NCBI GenBank assembly: GCA_024639025.1
Contig: JAHEJF010000037.1
Coordinates: 1 to 10,094, forward strand
Direction of reading: 5' to 3'
DNA: 10,094 nt
DNA from: Ahrensia sp.
GTDB lineage: Bacteria; Pseudomonadota; Alphaproteobacteria; Rhizobiales; Rhizobiaceae
Part shown: piece by piece, positions 1 to 6,321 of the stretch
Position numbering within the stretch: the stretch's first letter is position 1
How the letters are laid out: each line of letters opens with the position of its first letter
Translations under genes and position numbers: made by a program
The notes under the pieces: model-generated
The model's database searches: none
Seen by the model: only the letters and a program-made list of their open reading frames with translations
Told to the model about the DNA's origin: nothing

Positions 1-207
1 GACCAGGCGGTTGCCGTTGCAAATCTATCGTCGACAGGCAACCTGATCGAGGCAGCGGCCAACTTGTTTTCGATGATGAACCAACTGGATAAATCAGGGG
101 CAACGCAGATCGCTGTCGAGCCAATTCCCGGCGACGGAATTGGCTTGGCGATCAATGACAGATTGACCCGCGCCGCATCTCCCAAAGAGGATCGTGATGG
201 CCGTTGA
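1..207 (+). CDS. Threonylcarbamoyl-AMP synthase, Sua5 type (C-terminal part only)
   Basis: This is the last 68 codons of a gene that begins outside the window; the frame is open from base 1 to the TGA at 205-207. The visible part matches the end of the C-terminal Sua5 domain: an alanine-rich helix (about residues 17-33), a strand with IAVEPIP and the closing motif LAINDRLTRAA. Sua5/YrdC enzymes make threonylcarbamoyl-AMP from threonine, bicarbonate and ATP for the t6A37 modification of ANN-decoding tRNAs. The catalytic YrdC domain is not in view, so its intactness cannot be judged. The stop codon lies inside the next gene, whose ATG is at 197, so the two are probably translationally coupled. 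Family assignment rests only on this C-terminal segment. Confidence 0.78.
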   Translation, partial: DQAVAVANLSSTGNLIEAAANLFSMMNQLDKSGATQIAVEPIPGDGIGLAINDRLTRAASPKEDRDGR

Positions 208-1606
208 TTTGCATGCCCAATTCATATCGATTGTTGGCCAGAATAACGCACTGACAGATGCTGAAGATATTGCCCCCCATCTGATCGAATGGCGCAATCG
301 CTGGACCGGAAAATCATCGCTGGTTCTAAAGCCTGGTTCGACGAGCGAAGTTGCTCAAATCATGAAATTGGCAACCGCGACCGGAACACCAATTGTGCCA
401 CAGGGCGGGCATACAGGTTTGGTGGGTGGCGGGATGCCGGACAGCTCCGGCAAGGCAGTCATCCTTGCAACTTCTCGTTTGAACAAGATTCGCGATATCG
501 ACGTCGCAGGAAATACAATGACCGTCGAGGCCGGTTGTATCCTTTACACTGTTCAACAGGCGGCGGATGATGCAGACCGACTGTTTCCGCTGGCACTTGG
601 TTCTCAAGGAACCTGCCAGATTGGCGGCAACTTGTCGTCGAATGCCGGCGGAACCGGGGCGCTAGCCTATGGCGTCGCGCGCGACATGGTGCTTGGTCTG
701 GAAGTGGTGCTGCCAACCGGGGAAGTACTGGAAGATCTCAATGCACTGAAAAAGGACAATACGGGCTACAATCTGCGGAATCTGTTCATAGGGGCAGAAG
801 GCACGTTGGGCATCATCACGGCTGCAGTGCTCAAGTTGTTCCCCAAGCCGAAAGGAGTTGCGACAGCGTTTGTGGCGCTAAACACGCCAGAAGATGCTCT
901 ATGCCTGTTCCAAGCCGCTCGTGATCGCGCGGGATCGTCACTGACGGCGTTTGAACTCATGGCGCGCTTTGCCATTCAGATTACCGCCAAGAATATCGAA
1001 AGCGTCAAAGACCCTCTGGACACGCCTTATCCCTGGTATGTTTTGCTCGAAATATCGTCCGAAGAGAGCATCGAGCGGGCACAAACGCTTTTAACCACGA
1101 TTGTTGAGAGCCAGCTCGAAGCAGGGATCATAGTTGATGGCGTTGTCGCAGCATCCCATCAGCAAGCTGAATCATTCTGGACCTTGCGCGAGAGCATTTC
1201 CGAGAGCCAAAAACCCGAAGGCGGTTCGATCAAGCACGATATTTCCCTGCCGGTGCATCTTATCCCTGAATTTCTGAAAGAATCAGAGAAACAGGTCCTG
1301 CAGATTGAGCCAAAAGCCCGCTTGTGTGCTTTTGGCCATCTCGGGGATGGCAATCTGCATTACAATATTTCCCAGCCCGAGGGAGGCGACAGGCAGGCGT
1401 TTCTGGACAAGACCCCAAAGGTTACCGGTGCGGTGCACGCGTTAACGCTTGAGTTTGGCGGTTCCATTTCCGCCGAACACGGCATTGGCCAGATGAAGCG
1501 AGATGAATTGGCGCGGATCAAAAATCCGGTGGCTCTGGATCTGATGCGGCGCATCAAGGCAGAATTGGACCCTGCGGGCATCATGAACCCTGGCAAGGTG
1601 ATTTAA
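197..1606 (+). CDS. FAD-binding D-2-hydroxyacid dehydrogenase (D-2-hydroxyglutarate/D-lactate dehydrogenase-like)
   Basis: A 469-residue flavoprotein of the GlcD/D2HGDH family, full length. The PCMH-type FAD domain covers about residues 40-218, with the pyrophosphate-binding PQGGHTGLVGGG (68-79) and a second FAD segment running from LGSQGT (134-139) to the DNTGYNLRNLFIGAEGTLGI stretch (187-206). The C-terminal substrate domain has HLGDGNLH (381-388), whose two histidines, with Glu427 of EHGIG, match the metal site known from human D2HGDH. Arg331 and Lys347 fall where the substrate-carboxylate residues lie in that enzyme. It probably oxidises a D-2-hydroxyacid and passes electrons to ETF or the quinone pool; the exact substrate cannot be read from sequence. 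The start is ATG 197, with AAAGAGG at 184-190 six bases upstream; a GTG at 194 is possible but less well spaced. It overlaps the Sua5 gene by 11 bases. Confidence 0.88.
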   Translation: MAVDLHAQFISIVGQNNALTDAEDIAPHLIEWRNRWTGKSSLVLKPGSTSEVAQIMKLATATGTPIVPQGGHTGLVGGGMPDSSGKAVILATSRLNKIRDIDVAGNTMTVEAGCILYTVQQAADDADRLFPLALGSQGTCQIGGNLSSNAGGTGALAYGVARDMVLGLEVVLPTGEVLEDLNALKKDNTGYNLRNLFIGAEGTLGIITAAVLKLFPKPKGVATAFVALNTPEDALCLFQAARDRAGSSLTAFELMARFAIQITAKNIESVKDPLDTPYPWYVLLEISSEESIERAQTLLTTIVESQLEAGIIVDGVVAASHQQAESFWTLRESISESQKPEGGSIKHDISLPVHLIPEFLKESEKQVLQIEPKARLCAFGHLGDGNLHYNISQPEGGDRQAFLDKTPKVTGAVHALTLEFGGSISAEHGIGQMKRDELARIKNPVALDLMRRIKAELDPAGIMNPGKVI

Positions 1607-1831
1607 CGCTTCATCCACACTCCCTACCAGAGTGTAACCCGCGGTCCGAAATCGGTAACCATTTAAAATATAAATCTTTTTTTACCCTATTAATTAGCGG
1701 GATGTTTTCGCCTTCCCGGTAGTTTGCTCGCTGTCGAGGTCACAAAGAGGGCCCGTCAAACAGGGACTTTAAATTGAGAGACCAAAGAGGCTTAAGCCCG
1801 CGGCTCTTGAAGATACAGGCGAGCGTCAAAC
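1607..1831. promoter_or_regulatory. AT-rich leader upstream of the DUF6101-like gene
   Basis: This 225-base gap is the longest in the window. Its first half is AT-rich around 1660-1695 and is the likely promoter region. The second half holds short exact direct repeats: CAAAGAGG at 1743-1750 and 1783-1790 (40 bases apart) and CGTCAAACA at 1754-1762 and 1824-1832 (70 bases apart). It also contains the palindrome GGCTTAAGCC at 1789-1798, set between AAGAG (1785-1789) and CTCTT (1804-1808). No clear -35/-10 pair and no known riboswitch were recognised. Confidence 0.35.
1617..1635 (+). terminator. Weak hairpin after the FAD dehydrogenase
   Basis: ACACTC (1617-1622) and GAGTGT (1630-1635) are perfect inverted repeats around a 7-base loop, starting 10 bases after the stop codon. 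No T-run follows directly; a run of seven T lies further on at 1677-1683, just after an AT-only inverted repeat (1661-1675). Either element could help end transcription, but neither is a textbook intrinsic terminator. Confidence 0.3.
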
Positions 1832-2395
1832 ATGGCACAAGGTGCGCAACCGGTTTGGGCCGGTCAAGAATTTCGACTTGATCCGACACGACTTCCTCAG
1901 CAATTGAGCTATGCATCGCGTGAAAACGGTGATGCAGTTGAAATTACCGTTGATCGACGTGGTGCTGTATTGAAGCGCGCCGTCGAGACCAACGACGTTG
2001 CTTTCAACATTGCGTTGCCCAACCAGGCATTCAAAGGTGTGGCTGCGCGTGCCATGGAAACCGGGCCGGAAAGCTCCTTGATCACATTGGAACTGCTGCA
2101 CGAAGATGAAGCACTTTGTGTGCCGTTGCGTGTGGGCCATGAATTGGCCGATATCGCCAAGGATTGGCAATTGTGGTCCGAACTGCTTTCACTGCCGATG
2201 ATGATCGTGGACAGCGATGGCGTTGCCCGCAGTCTTGAGGAAAGCGCTCAAGCAGTCATCATGAACGAACCACATGATCGTCGCCATCACACGATGTTCA
2301 CCGAGCGTCGTCCCCGCTTCTTGGCGCGTCGCCGTCTGGGGAATCTTGGTGTGCGTTTGACAGTCGATGGGACAGAGATCATCGCGCGCCACTAG
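1832..2395 (+). CDS. Conserved hypothetical protein, DUF6101-like
   Basis: A 187-residue protein without signal peptide or membrane segment. It resembles, from memory, a family of unknown function found in Hyphomicrobiales (I believe DUF6101). Visible features are an N-terminal VWAGQEFRLDP (8-18), DRRGAVLKR (41-49), a central FKGVAARAMET (67-77), a CVPLRVGHEL segment (96-105), a hydrophobic LPMMIVDSDGVAR (121-133), and a strongly basic patch at 150-168 with eight arginines and two histidines. The last part, LGVRLTVDGTEIIARH, reads like a small beta unit. The basic patch could bind nucleic acid or an acidic partner, but that is only inference. The start ATG at 1832 has a modest AGGCGAG at 1817-1823. 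It is preceded by a 225-base leader, so it probably has its own promoter, and it converges on ubiA 44 bases away. No function should be assigned. Confidence 0.85.
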   Translation: MAQGAQPVWAGQEFRLDPTRLPQQLSYASRENGDAVEITVDRRGAVLKRAVETNDVAFNIALPNQAFKGVAARAMETGPESSLITLELLHEDEALCVPLRVGHELADIAKDWQLWSELLSLPMMIVDSDGVARSLEESAQAVIMNEPHDRRHHTMFTERRPRFLARRRLGNLGVRLTVDGTEIIARH

Positions 2396-2402
2396 AATCT
2401 GC

Positions 2403-2426
2403 CAGCCTGTGGCTGAAAAGCCGGCT
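2403..2426. terminator. Possible terminator between convergent genes
   Basis: CAGCC (2403-2407) and GGCTG (2411-2415) form a short hairpin. The second arm can instead pair as GGCT-GAAA-AGCC (2411-2422), and AGCCGGCT (2419-2426) is itself a palindrome. A T-rich TGTTCTATTTG follows. The position, between the stops of the DUF6101-like gene and ubiA, fits a terminator, but the stems are only 4-5 bp. Confidence 0.3.
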
Positions 2427-2439
2427 CTGTTCTATTTGC

Positions 2440-3414
2440 CTAGCCCAGCGCGACGGCGACACCCGACGCGATCAATCCAGCGAAAACAATCCAACCCACC
2501 ATCGTATTTGACTTGAACAAGGCCAAACACTGATCTGGATTGTCTATGTCCAAAACGACAATCTGGCGCGCCAAATGCCCACCCGCCAGCGCCAAGCCGA
2601 CAAAGGCAGCCCAATGGGTGCCAACTTGGATGAAGGATATCGCAAAAAGAATCAGCATTATGGCATAAAGCACTGATATTGCTGACTTTGTATTTTCACC
2701 AAACAAGCGTGCGGTTGACTTCACGCCGACCAGCGCGTCGTCTTCCTTGTCCTGATGAGCATAGATTGTGTCATAGCCAATGGTCCAAAATATGCATCCT
2801 GCATAGAGCAGAATTGGCGCCACGGACAGGTCTTCAAACACCGCTACCCATCCCATCAATGCACCCCATGAGAAGGCAAGGCCGAGAAACAATTGTGGCC
2901 AATTCGTTATCCGTTTCATGAAGGGATAGATTGCAACCGGAAGCATGGAACACAAACCGACAACAATCGCATAGGCTGGAAATTGCAAGAGAACAAGCAG
3001 ACCGACGAGCAGTTGCGCGATCAGGAATATCTTGGCTTGCAAGCGGCTCACTTGCCCTGAAGGCAACGGGCGGGAACGTGTTCTTGCGACCCGATTGTCG
3101 ATGTTTTGATCAACCAGATCATTGTAGGTGCATCCTGCACCACGCATCGCAATGGCGCCGATAAAGAACAGGAACAAATGGAAAGGGTTTGGCAAATGAG
3201 CCCACACTGGCAGGGACTGTTCAGCGCGCGCCAGCGGCGCCAGAGCCGCTGACCACCAGCATGGCCATAACAGCAGCCACCATCCAATCGGACGATCCCA
3301 TCGCGCCAATTGTGCATAGGGCCAGGCACTGCGTGGCAGCACCTTGTAGGTCCAATGACCCGACGGGGCATCGGCAACACGACCCTGGGCTTGTTGGCTC
3401 TGTACCTGTTCCAT
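2440..3414 (-). CDS. ubiA: 4-hydroxybenzoate polyprenyltransferase
   Basis: A 324-residue integral membrane prenyltransferase that joins the polyprenyl tail to 4-hydroxybenzoate, the first committed ring step of ubiquinone synthesis. Both Mg-diphosphate motifs of the UbiA family are present: NDLVDQNID at 98-106, followed by the basic loop RTRSRPLPSG (111-120), and YDTIYAHQDKEDD at 214-226. Several hydrophobic stretches (about 44-60, 78-92, 128-163, 176-194, 198-213, 245-263, 268-280 and 305-322) fit the usual 8-9 transmembrane helices. The N-terminal ~30 residues are a polar extension before the RWDRPIGWWLLLWPCWW start of the core. The start ATG (complement of 3412-3414) has AGAGGGG very close upstream; no better in-frame start is seen. 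It is divergent from purD over a 127-base gap. Its partner enzyme for tail synthesis, ispB, lies about 3.3 kb away. Confidence 0.96.
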   Translation of the reverse strand: MEQVQSQQAQGRVADAPSGHWTYKVLPRSAWPYAQLARWDRPIGWWLLLWPCWWSAALAPLARAEQSLPVWAHLPNPFHLFLFFIGAIAMRGAGCTYNDLVDQNIDNRVARTRSRPLPSGQVSRLQAKIFLIAQLLVGLLVLLQFPAYAIVVGLCSMLPVAIYPFMKRITNWPQLFLGLAFSWGALMGWVAVFEDLSVAPILLYAGCIFWTIGYDTIYAHQDKEDDALVGVKSTARLFGENTKSAISVLYAIMLILFAISFIQVGTHWAAFVGLALAGGHLARQIVVLDIDNPDQCLALFKSNTMVGWIVFAGLIASGVAVALG

Positions 3415-3442
3415 ACCCCTCTGGTGACAATGCTGCGCCCGA

Positions 3443-3496
3443 AGGTCAAGAGTTAGGCGTGGACAAAGGCTGCGTCATCTTCGCATGCCTTGACCT
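3443..3496. promoter_or_regulatory. Divergent ubiA/purD promoter region with an 8-bp inverted repeat
   Basis: AGGTCAAG at 3443-3450 and its exact complement CTTGACCT at 3489-3496 lie 38 bases apart in the 127-base gap between the divergent genes. Read outward, each arm contains CTTGACC, which resembles the CTTGAC -35 element common in alphaproteobacteria: the plus copy could serve purD and the minus copy ubiA. The matching -10 elements are poor (ATAGCC at 3512-3517 for purD, 17 bases on; nothing clear for ubiA), so this is a weak promoter call. Confidence 0.35.
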
Positions 3497-3541
3497 GCCG
3501 AACATCACGCCATAGCCAGTCTGCAACACGGGAGATTGGCG

Positions 3542-4804
3542 ATGAATGTGCTTTTGATTGGTTCGGGCGGACGGGAACATGCGCTGGCCTGGAAGCTTTC
3601 TCAGTCGCCAAAGCTGGACACTCTCTTTTGCGCGCCGGGCAATCCCGGCATTGCCGATGTGGCTACCAATTGTGCAATCAACATAACTGACCACCAAGCT
3701 GTGATCGATTTTTGCCGCCTGCAGGGCGTGGAACTGGTCATTGTCGGGCCTGAAGCTCCTCTGGTCGACGGACTGGCAGACAGTTTACAGGATGCAGGCA
3801 TTGCAACTTTCGGCCCTTCCGGCAAAGCCGCCCAGTTGGAAGGCTCCAAGGGTTTTACCAAGGATCTGTGTGCGAAGTACGATATTCCAACCGCTGCTTA
3901 TCAGCGGTTCAACAATGCGCCCAAGGCGAAAGCGTATTTGCGTGCGCAAGGTGCGCCGATCGTTATCAAGGCTGATGGTCTGGCTGCGGGAAAAGGCGTG
4001 ACCGTCGCAATGACGATGAGCGAAGCGATTGACGCGGTAGAGGACTGTTTTGAAGGCGCTTTTGGTGAAGCGGGCGCTGAAGTTGTCATCGAAGAATACA
4101 TGGAAGGACCTGAAGTCAGCTTTTTCTGCCTTTGTGACGGCAAGACCGCCCTGCCCCTGACATCGGCGCAAGATCACAAGCGCGTCGGAGAAGGCGATAC
4201 CGGACCCAACACAGGCGGCATGGGCGCTTATTCCCCGGCGCCGATCTTTACCGAAGGGATGCAGGCTGAGGTCATGGACCGCATTATCGAGCCGACCATG
4301 CGCGGGATGACTGAAATGGGCTGTCCGTTCCAAGGAGTGCTTTATGCTGGCCTGATGGTCACTGAGCAGGGCCCAAAGTTGATCGAGTACAATGTCCGGT
4401 TCGGCGATCCGGAATGTGAAGTGCTGATGTTGCGCATGGCTAGCGATTTGTTGCCAGTGCTGAAAGCGGCGGCTGATGGCGATCTGAGCAAGGCCAATGT
4501 GACCTGGCATGACGAAACGGCCCTGACGGTGATCATGTGTGCACCCAACTATCCAGCAAGTCCGGAAAAAGGCTCGATAATCAAGAACTTGAACACAGCC
4601 AATGCAATGGAAAACATAGAGATATTTCATGCGGGCACCGCTATGAAAAATGGCGAGTTGACGGCCAGTGGAGGCCGTGTTTTGGCCGTTTGCGGGATCG
4701 GTTCAGACGTCAAATCAGCCCAAAAGAGAGCCTATGACGGGGTCAAAGCCGTCGATTGGCCCGAGGGATTTTATAGAAGTGATATTGGCTGGCGTGCTGT
4801 TTAA
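3542..4804 (+). CDS. purD: Phosphoribosylamine-glycine ligase (GAR synthetase)
   Basis: A 420-residue ATP-grasp ligase, normal full length, catalysing ATP-dependent joining of glycine to phosphoribosylamine in the second step of de novo purine synthesis. The N-terminal domain opens with [19 protein letters not shown] (1-19) and has [15 protein letters not shown] (66-80). The ATP-grasp part has [11 protein letters not shown] (143-153), the [11 protein letters not shown] segment (184-194), [20 protein letters not shown] (211-230) and the family signature RFGDPE (286-291). In that signature the residues after PE are Cys-Glu, where Thr-Gln or Cys-Gln is more usual; this is probably tolerated. ATG 3542 is chosen because GGAGA (3531-3535) sits six bases upstream and the protein then begins at the conserved residue; an upstream TTG at 3536 is not needed. 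It stands alone, divergent from ubiA. Confidence 0.97.
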   Translation: MNVLLIGSGGREHALAWKLSQSPKLDTLFCAPGNPGIADVATNCAINITDHQAVIDFCRLQGVELVIVGPEAPLVDGLADSLQDAGIATFGPSGKAAQLEGSKGFTKDLCAKYDIPTAAYQRFNNAPKAKAYLRAQGAPIVIKADGLAAGKGVTVAMTMSEAIDAVEDCFEGAFGEAGAEVVIEEYMEGPEVSFFCLCDGKTALPLTSAQDHKRVGEGDTGPNTGGMGAYSPAPIFTEGMQAEVMDRIIEPTMRGMTEMGCPFQGVLYAGLMVTEQGPKLIEYNVRFGDPECEVLMLRMASDLLPVLKAAADGDLSKANVTWHDETALTVIMCAPNYPASPEKGSIIKNLNTANAMENIEIFHAGTAMKNGELTASGGRVLAVCGIGSDVKSAQKRAYDGVKAVDWPEGFYRSDIGWRAV

Positions 4805-4824
4805 CTGGCTGTGGTTCAGATTTT

Positions 4825-4845
4825 GAGAAATCATACTTATTTCTC
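4825..4845 (+). terminator. AT-rich hairpin after purD
   Basis: GAGAAAT (4825-4831) and ATTTCTC (4839-4845) form a perfect 7-bp stem with a 7-base loop, 20 bases after the purD stop. It is weak (AT-rich) and has no direct T-run. An outer pair, CTGGCT (4805-4810) and AGCCAG (4879-4884), brackets it. It may act as a terminator or a 3'-end stabiliser. Confidence 0.35.
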
Positions 4846-4898
4846 TATGCATTTGATTTTACAAAGGATTTTCTTTCAAGCCAGCCCTTCTGCCAACA

Positions 4899-4938
4899 AC
4901 ATTGCCAATTTGTAATCCACATTACCAATTTCTAATTT
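4899..4938 (+). repeat. Tandem 20-bp direct repeat, likely operator of the Spy-like gene
   Basis: Two head-to-tail copies of a 20-base unit (4899-4918 and 4919-4938) agree at 16 of 20 positions. The shared core is ACATTxCCAATTTxTAAT, with differences at positions 6, 14, 19 and 20. The period of 20 bases is about two helical turns, so both copies face the same side of the DNA, as expected for a dimer-binding activator such as an OmpR-type response regulator. The repeat ends 58 bases before the ATG of the next gene. The regulator is not identified and none is encoded in the window. Confidence 0.55.
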
Positions 4939-4996
4939 GAAATCTTACGCCGTCACCACGATCTTCTGTCCATCAACAGAGATCGAAGGAAAACAA

Positions 4997-5467
4997 ATGT
5001 TCAAGTCCAAAAAGAAAGTATTGGTTATCGGCGGCGTTGTGGTCGCTCTGATGGGATCTGCAGCGTTTGCAATGAAAGGCCATTCACACGAGGATCGTGC
5101 TGCATGGGCAACCGAACGCGTTTCAAGTCACCTTGACCTTGATAGCGAACAGCAAGAAGCGCTTTCCAAAGTGGCTGACTCCTACATGGAAATCCGTGTT
5201 TCATCACCCGAGTTTATGCTGGATCTATCAAGCAAACTGAAGGAACTGGCTGCCGATGACACCTTGACGACAGACGAAGTCAATGAACTCAGGGATCAGA
5301 TCAAAGCTGAATTTGATCGCCGCTCTGATATCATCGTTCCGGAGTTCGTCGCATTCTACAACGGTCTGGATGATGCGCAGCGTGATATTGTGATGGAAAG
5401 AATCGAAAGCGTAAGCGAACGCATGACCGAAAGACATGATCGACATTCAGGAAGTCGTGGCGAGTAA
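4997..5467 (+). CDS. Exported Spy/CpxP-like (LTxxQ-type) small protein
   Basis: A 156-residue protein with a clear signal peptide: lysines at 3-7, a hydrophobic core (8-22) and a cleavage site near AFA (23-25), so it should be periplasmic. The mature part is highly charged and helical. It has two degenerate copies of the LTxxQ motif of the Spy/CpxP/heavy-metal-sensor superfamily: LDLDSEQQEAL (46-56) and LDDAQRDIV (124-132), and a histidine-bearing start (KGHSHEDR, 27-34) and end (ERHDRH, 145-150). Family members act as periplasmic chaperones or metal/envelope-stress sensors, but the match here is loose, so the role is inference. ATG 4997 is chosen: GAAGGA at 4985-4990 is six bases upstream and it puts the signal peptide at the N-terminus; a start at 4937 would add 20 non-signal residues. 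The gene is monocistronic, between purD and a convergent methyltransferase. Confidence 0.72.
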   Translation: MFKSKKKVLVIGGVVVALMGSAAFAMKGHSHEDRAAWATERVSSHLDLDSEQQEALSKVADSYMEIRVSSPEFMLDLSSKLKELAADDTLTTDEVNELRDQIKAEFDRRSDIIVPEFVAFYNGLDDAQRDIVMERIESVSERMTERHDRHSGSRGE

Positions 5468-5484
5468 CGCGATTGATGCTTGAT

Positions 5485-5534
5485 GTAATTGCGCGGGTTG
5501 AAGACGCCGCTCAAAAGCACGAATCAGCAATTAC
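5485..5534. repeat. 8-bp inverted repeat in the convergent gap
   Basis: GTAATTGC (5485-5492) and GCAATTAC (5527-5534) are perfect inverted repeats 34 bases apart. They lie between the stop of the Spy-like gene and the hairpin that overlaps the methyltransferase stop, and may help fold the 3' ends of either transcript. Confidence 0.35.
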
Positions 5535-5536
5535 CA

Positions 5537-5558
5537 GGACCCTCAAGACGGAGGGTCC
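5537..5558. terminator. GC-rich hairpin, probable bidirectional terminator
   Basis: GGACCCTC (5537-5544) and GAGGGTCC (5551-5558) make a perfect 8-bp GC-rich stem with a 6-base loop. It overlaps the stop codon of the methyltransferase gene (complement of 5543-5545) and lies between two convergent genes, the usual place for a shared terminator. Neither side carries a T-run, so it may act as a 3'-end barrier rather than as a full intrinsic terminator. Confidence 0.5.
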
Positions 5559-6319
5559 AAAGACTGCAACCCGTTGATGATGGCATCAGCCCGCTCGGTG
5601 AAATCACGGCCTGTACCTGCATGCAGGATGAGTGGCGGTGTGATTTGGAGCTTTTGTTTTGAACCTTTTTTACCGGTCACAAGGATGCGCGTGGCATCTT
5701 CGTTCAGTCTAGGCTGCACAGGCGTAATGCGCATCCCACCGAACCGGCCCATAAATCCGGCCAACAACTCGCCCAGAGATTGAGGTCTCAGTATCATCGA
5801 AAAATGACCGTCGGACTTACAAACCGACGCAGCGGTGCGGGACCACAATTCTATCGTTTTGCCGTCCATAACATGGGCGAAAGCCCGCTCGGAGTGCGGC
5901 GATCTGCGATCATCGGCTTCATTGAATGGTGGATTGGCAATCACCCAGTCAAAAGTGTTGGGCGACAATCCGCTTTCAGCCCTTTTCATGCCATTGGCCG
6001 TGATATCGGCAAGATGAATATCAACTCTATCTGCCAAGTGCGCATTGTTGCTTTGGGCCTTGGTCTGTCGTGCCAATTCCACCATCGTTTCGGATATTTC
6101 AAACAGGCTTGCCCTGGCTTTTTCGCAGCGCGACAGAACCGCCAGACTTGCTGCTCCCGAACCGGAACCCAAATCAGCCAAATGGCCATCAAATCCATCG
6201 GCCACACAGGCTGACAGCAGCAGCGCATCTACACCTGCCCGATGCGCACCAGTCTTGGGTTGAACCAGCACAAATCGTCCGCGGTGAAAGGAATCGATGG
6301 TGGTGGCGATATGTCCCAT
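5543..6319 (-). CDS. TrmN6-like N6-adenine methyltransferase (tRNA1(Val) A37 type)
   Basis: A 258-residue class I SAM-dependent methyltransferase. The SAM loop ADLGSGSGAASL (48-59) and the amino-methylating catalytic tetrad NPPF (129-132) are intact, and the N-terminal QPKTGAHRAGVDALLL (20-35) is typical of the YfiC/TrmN6 group, which methylates N6 of A37 in tRNA1(Val) in E. coli. The C-terminal LHAGTGRDFTERADAI (232-247) also fits that group. Other NPPF enzymes modify rRNA or protein glutamine, so the tRNA substrate is a family-based inference. ATG at the complement of 6317-6319 is chosen; a TTG six bases upstream (6325) would overlap the previous stop as TTGA. It follows the DUF2007 gene with only two bases between stop and ATG, so the two are co-transcribed and probably coupled. 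Confidence 0.85.
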   Translation of the reverse strand: MGHIATTIDSFHRGRFVLVQPKTGAHRAGVDALLLSACVADGFDGHLADLGSGSGAASLAVLSRCEKARASLFEISETMVELARQTKAQSNNAHLADRVDIHLADITANGMKRAESGLSPNTFDWVIANPPFNEADDRRSPHSERAFAHVMDGKTIELWSRTAASVCKSDGHFSMILRPQSLGELLAGFMGRFGGMRITPVQPRLNEDATRILVTGKKGSKQKLQITPPLILHAGTGRDFTERADAIINGLQSLDPPS

Positions 6320-6321
6320 GT

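Noticed and set aside
1652..1662. GTAACCAT-like sequence resembling a CtrA half-site before the DUF6101-like gene
   Set aside because: Only a one-mismatch half-site with no second half at the proper spacing; too weak to call.
3785..4630. 281-codon open frame on the minus strand inside purD
   Set aside because: It lies wholly opposite the well-supported purD frame, its product has no recognisable domain and is rich in His, Arg and Cys, as expected for antisense reading of this codon usage.
4937..4996. Upstream start adding 20 residues to the Spy-like protein
   Set aside because: The extension would place a polar stretch before the signal peptide and begins inside the tandem repeat; ATG 4997 has a well-spaced GAAGGA.
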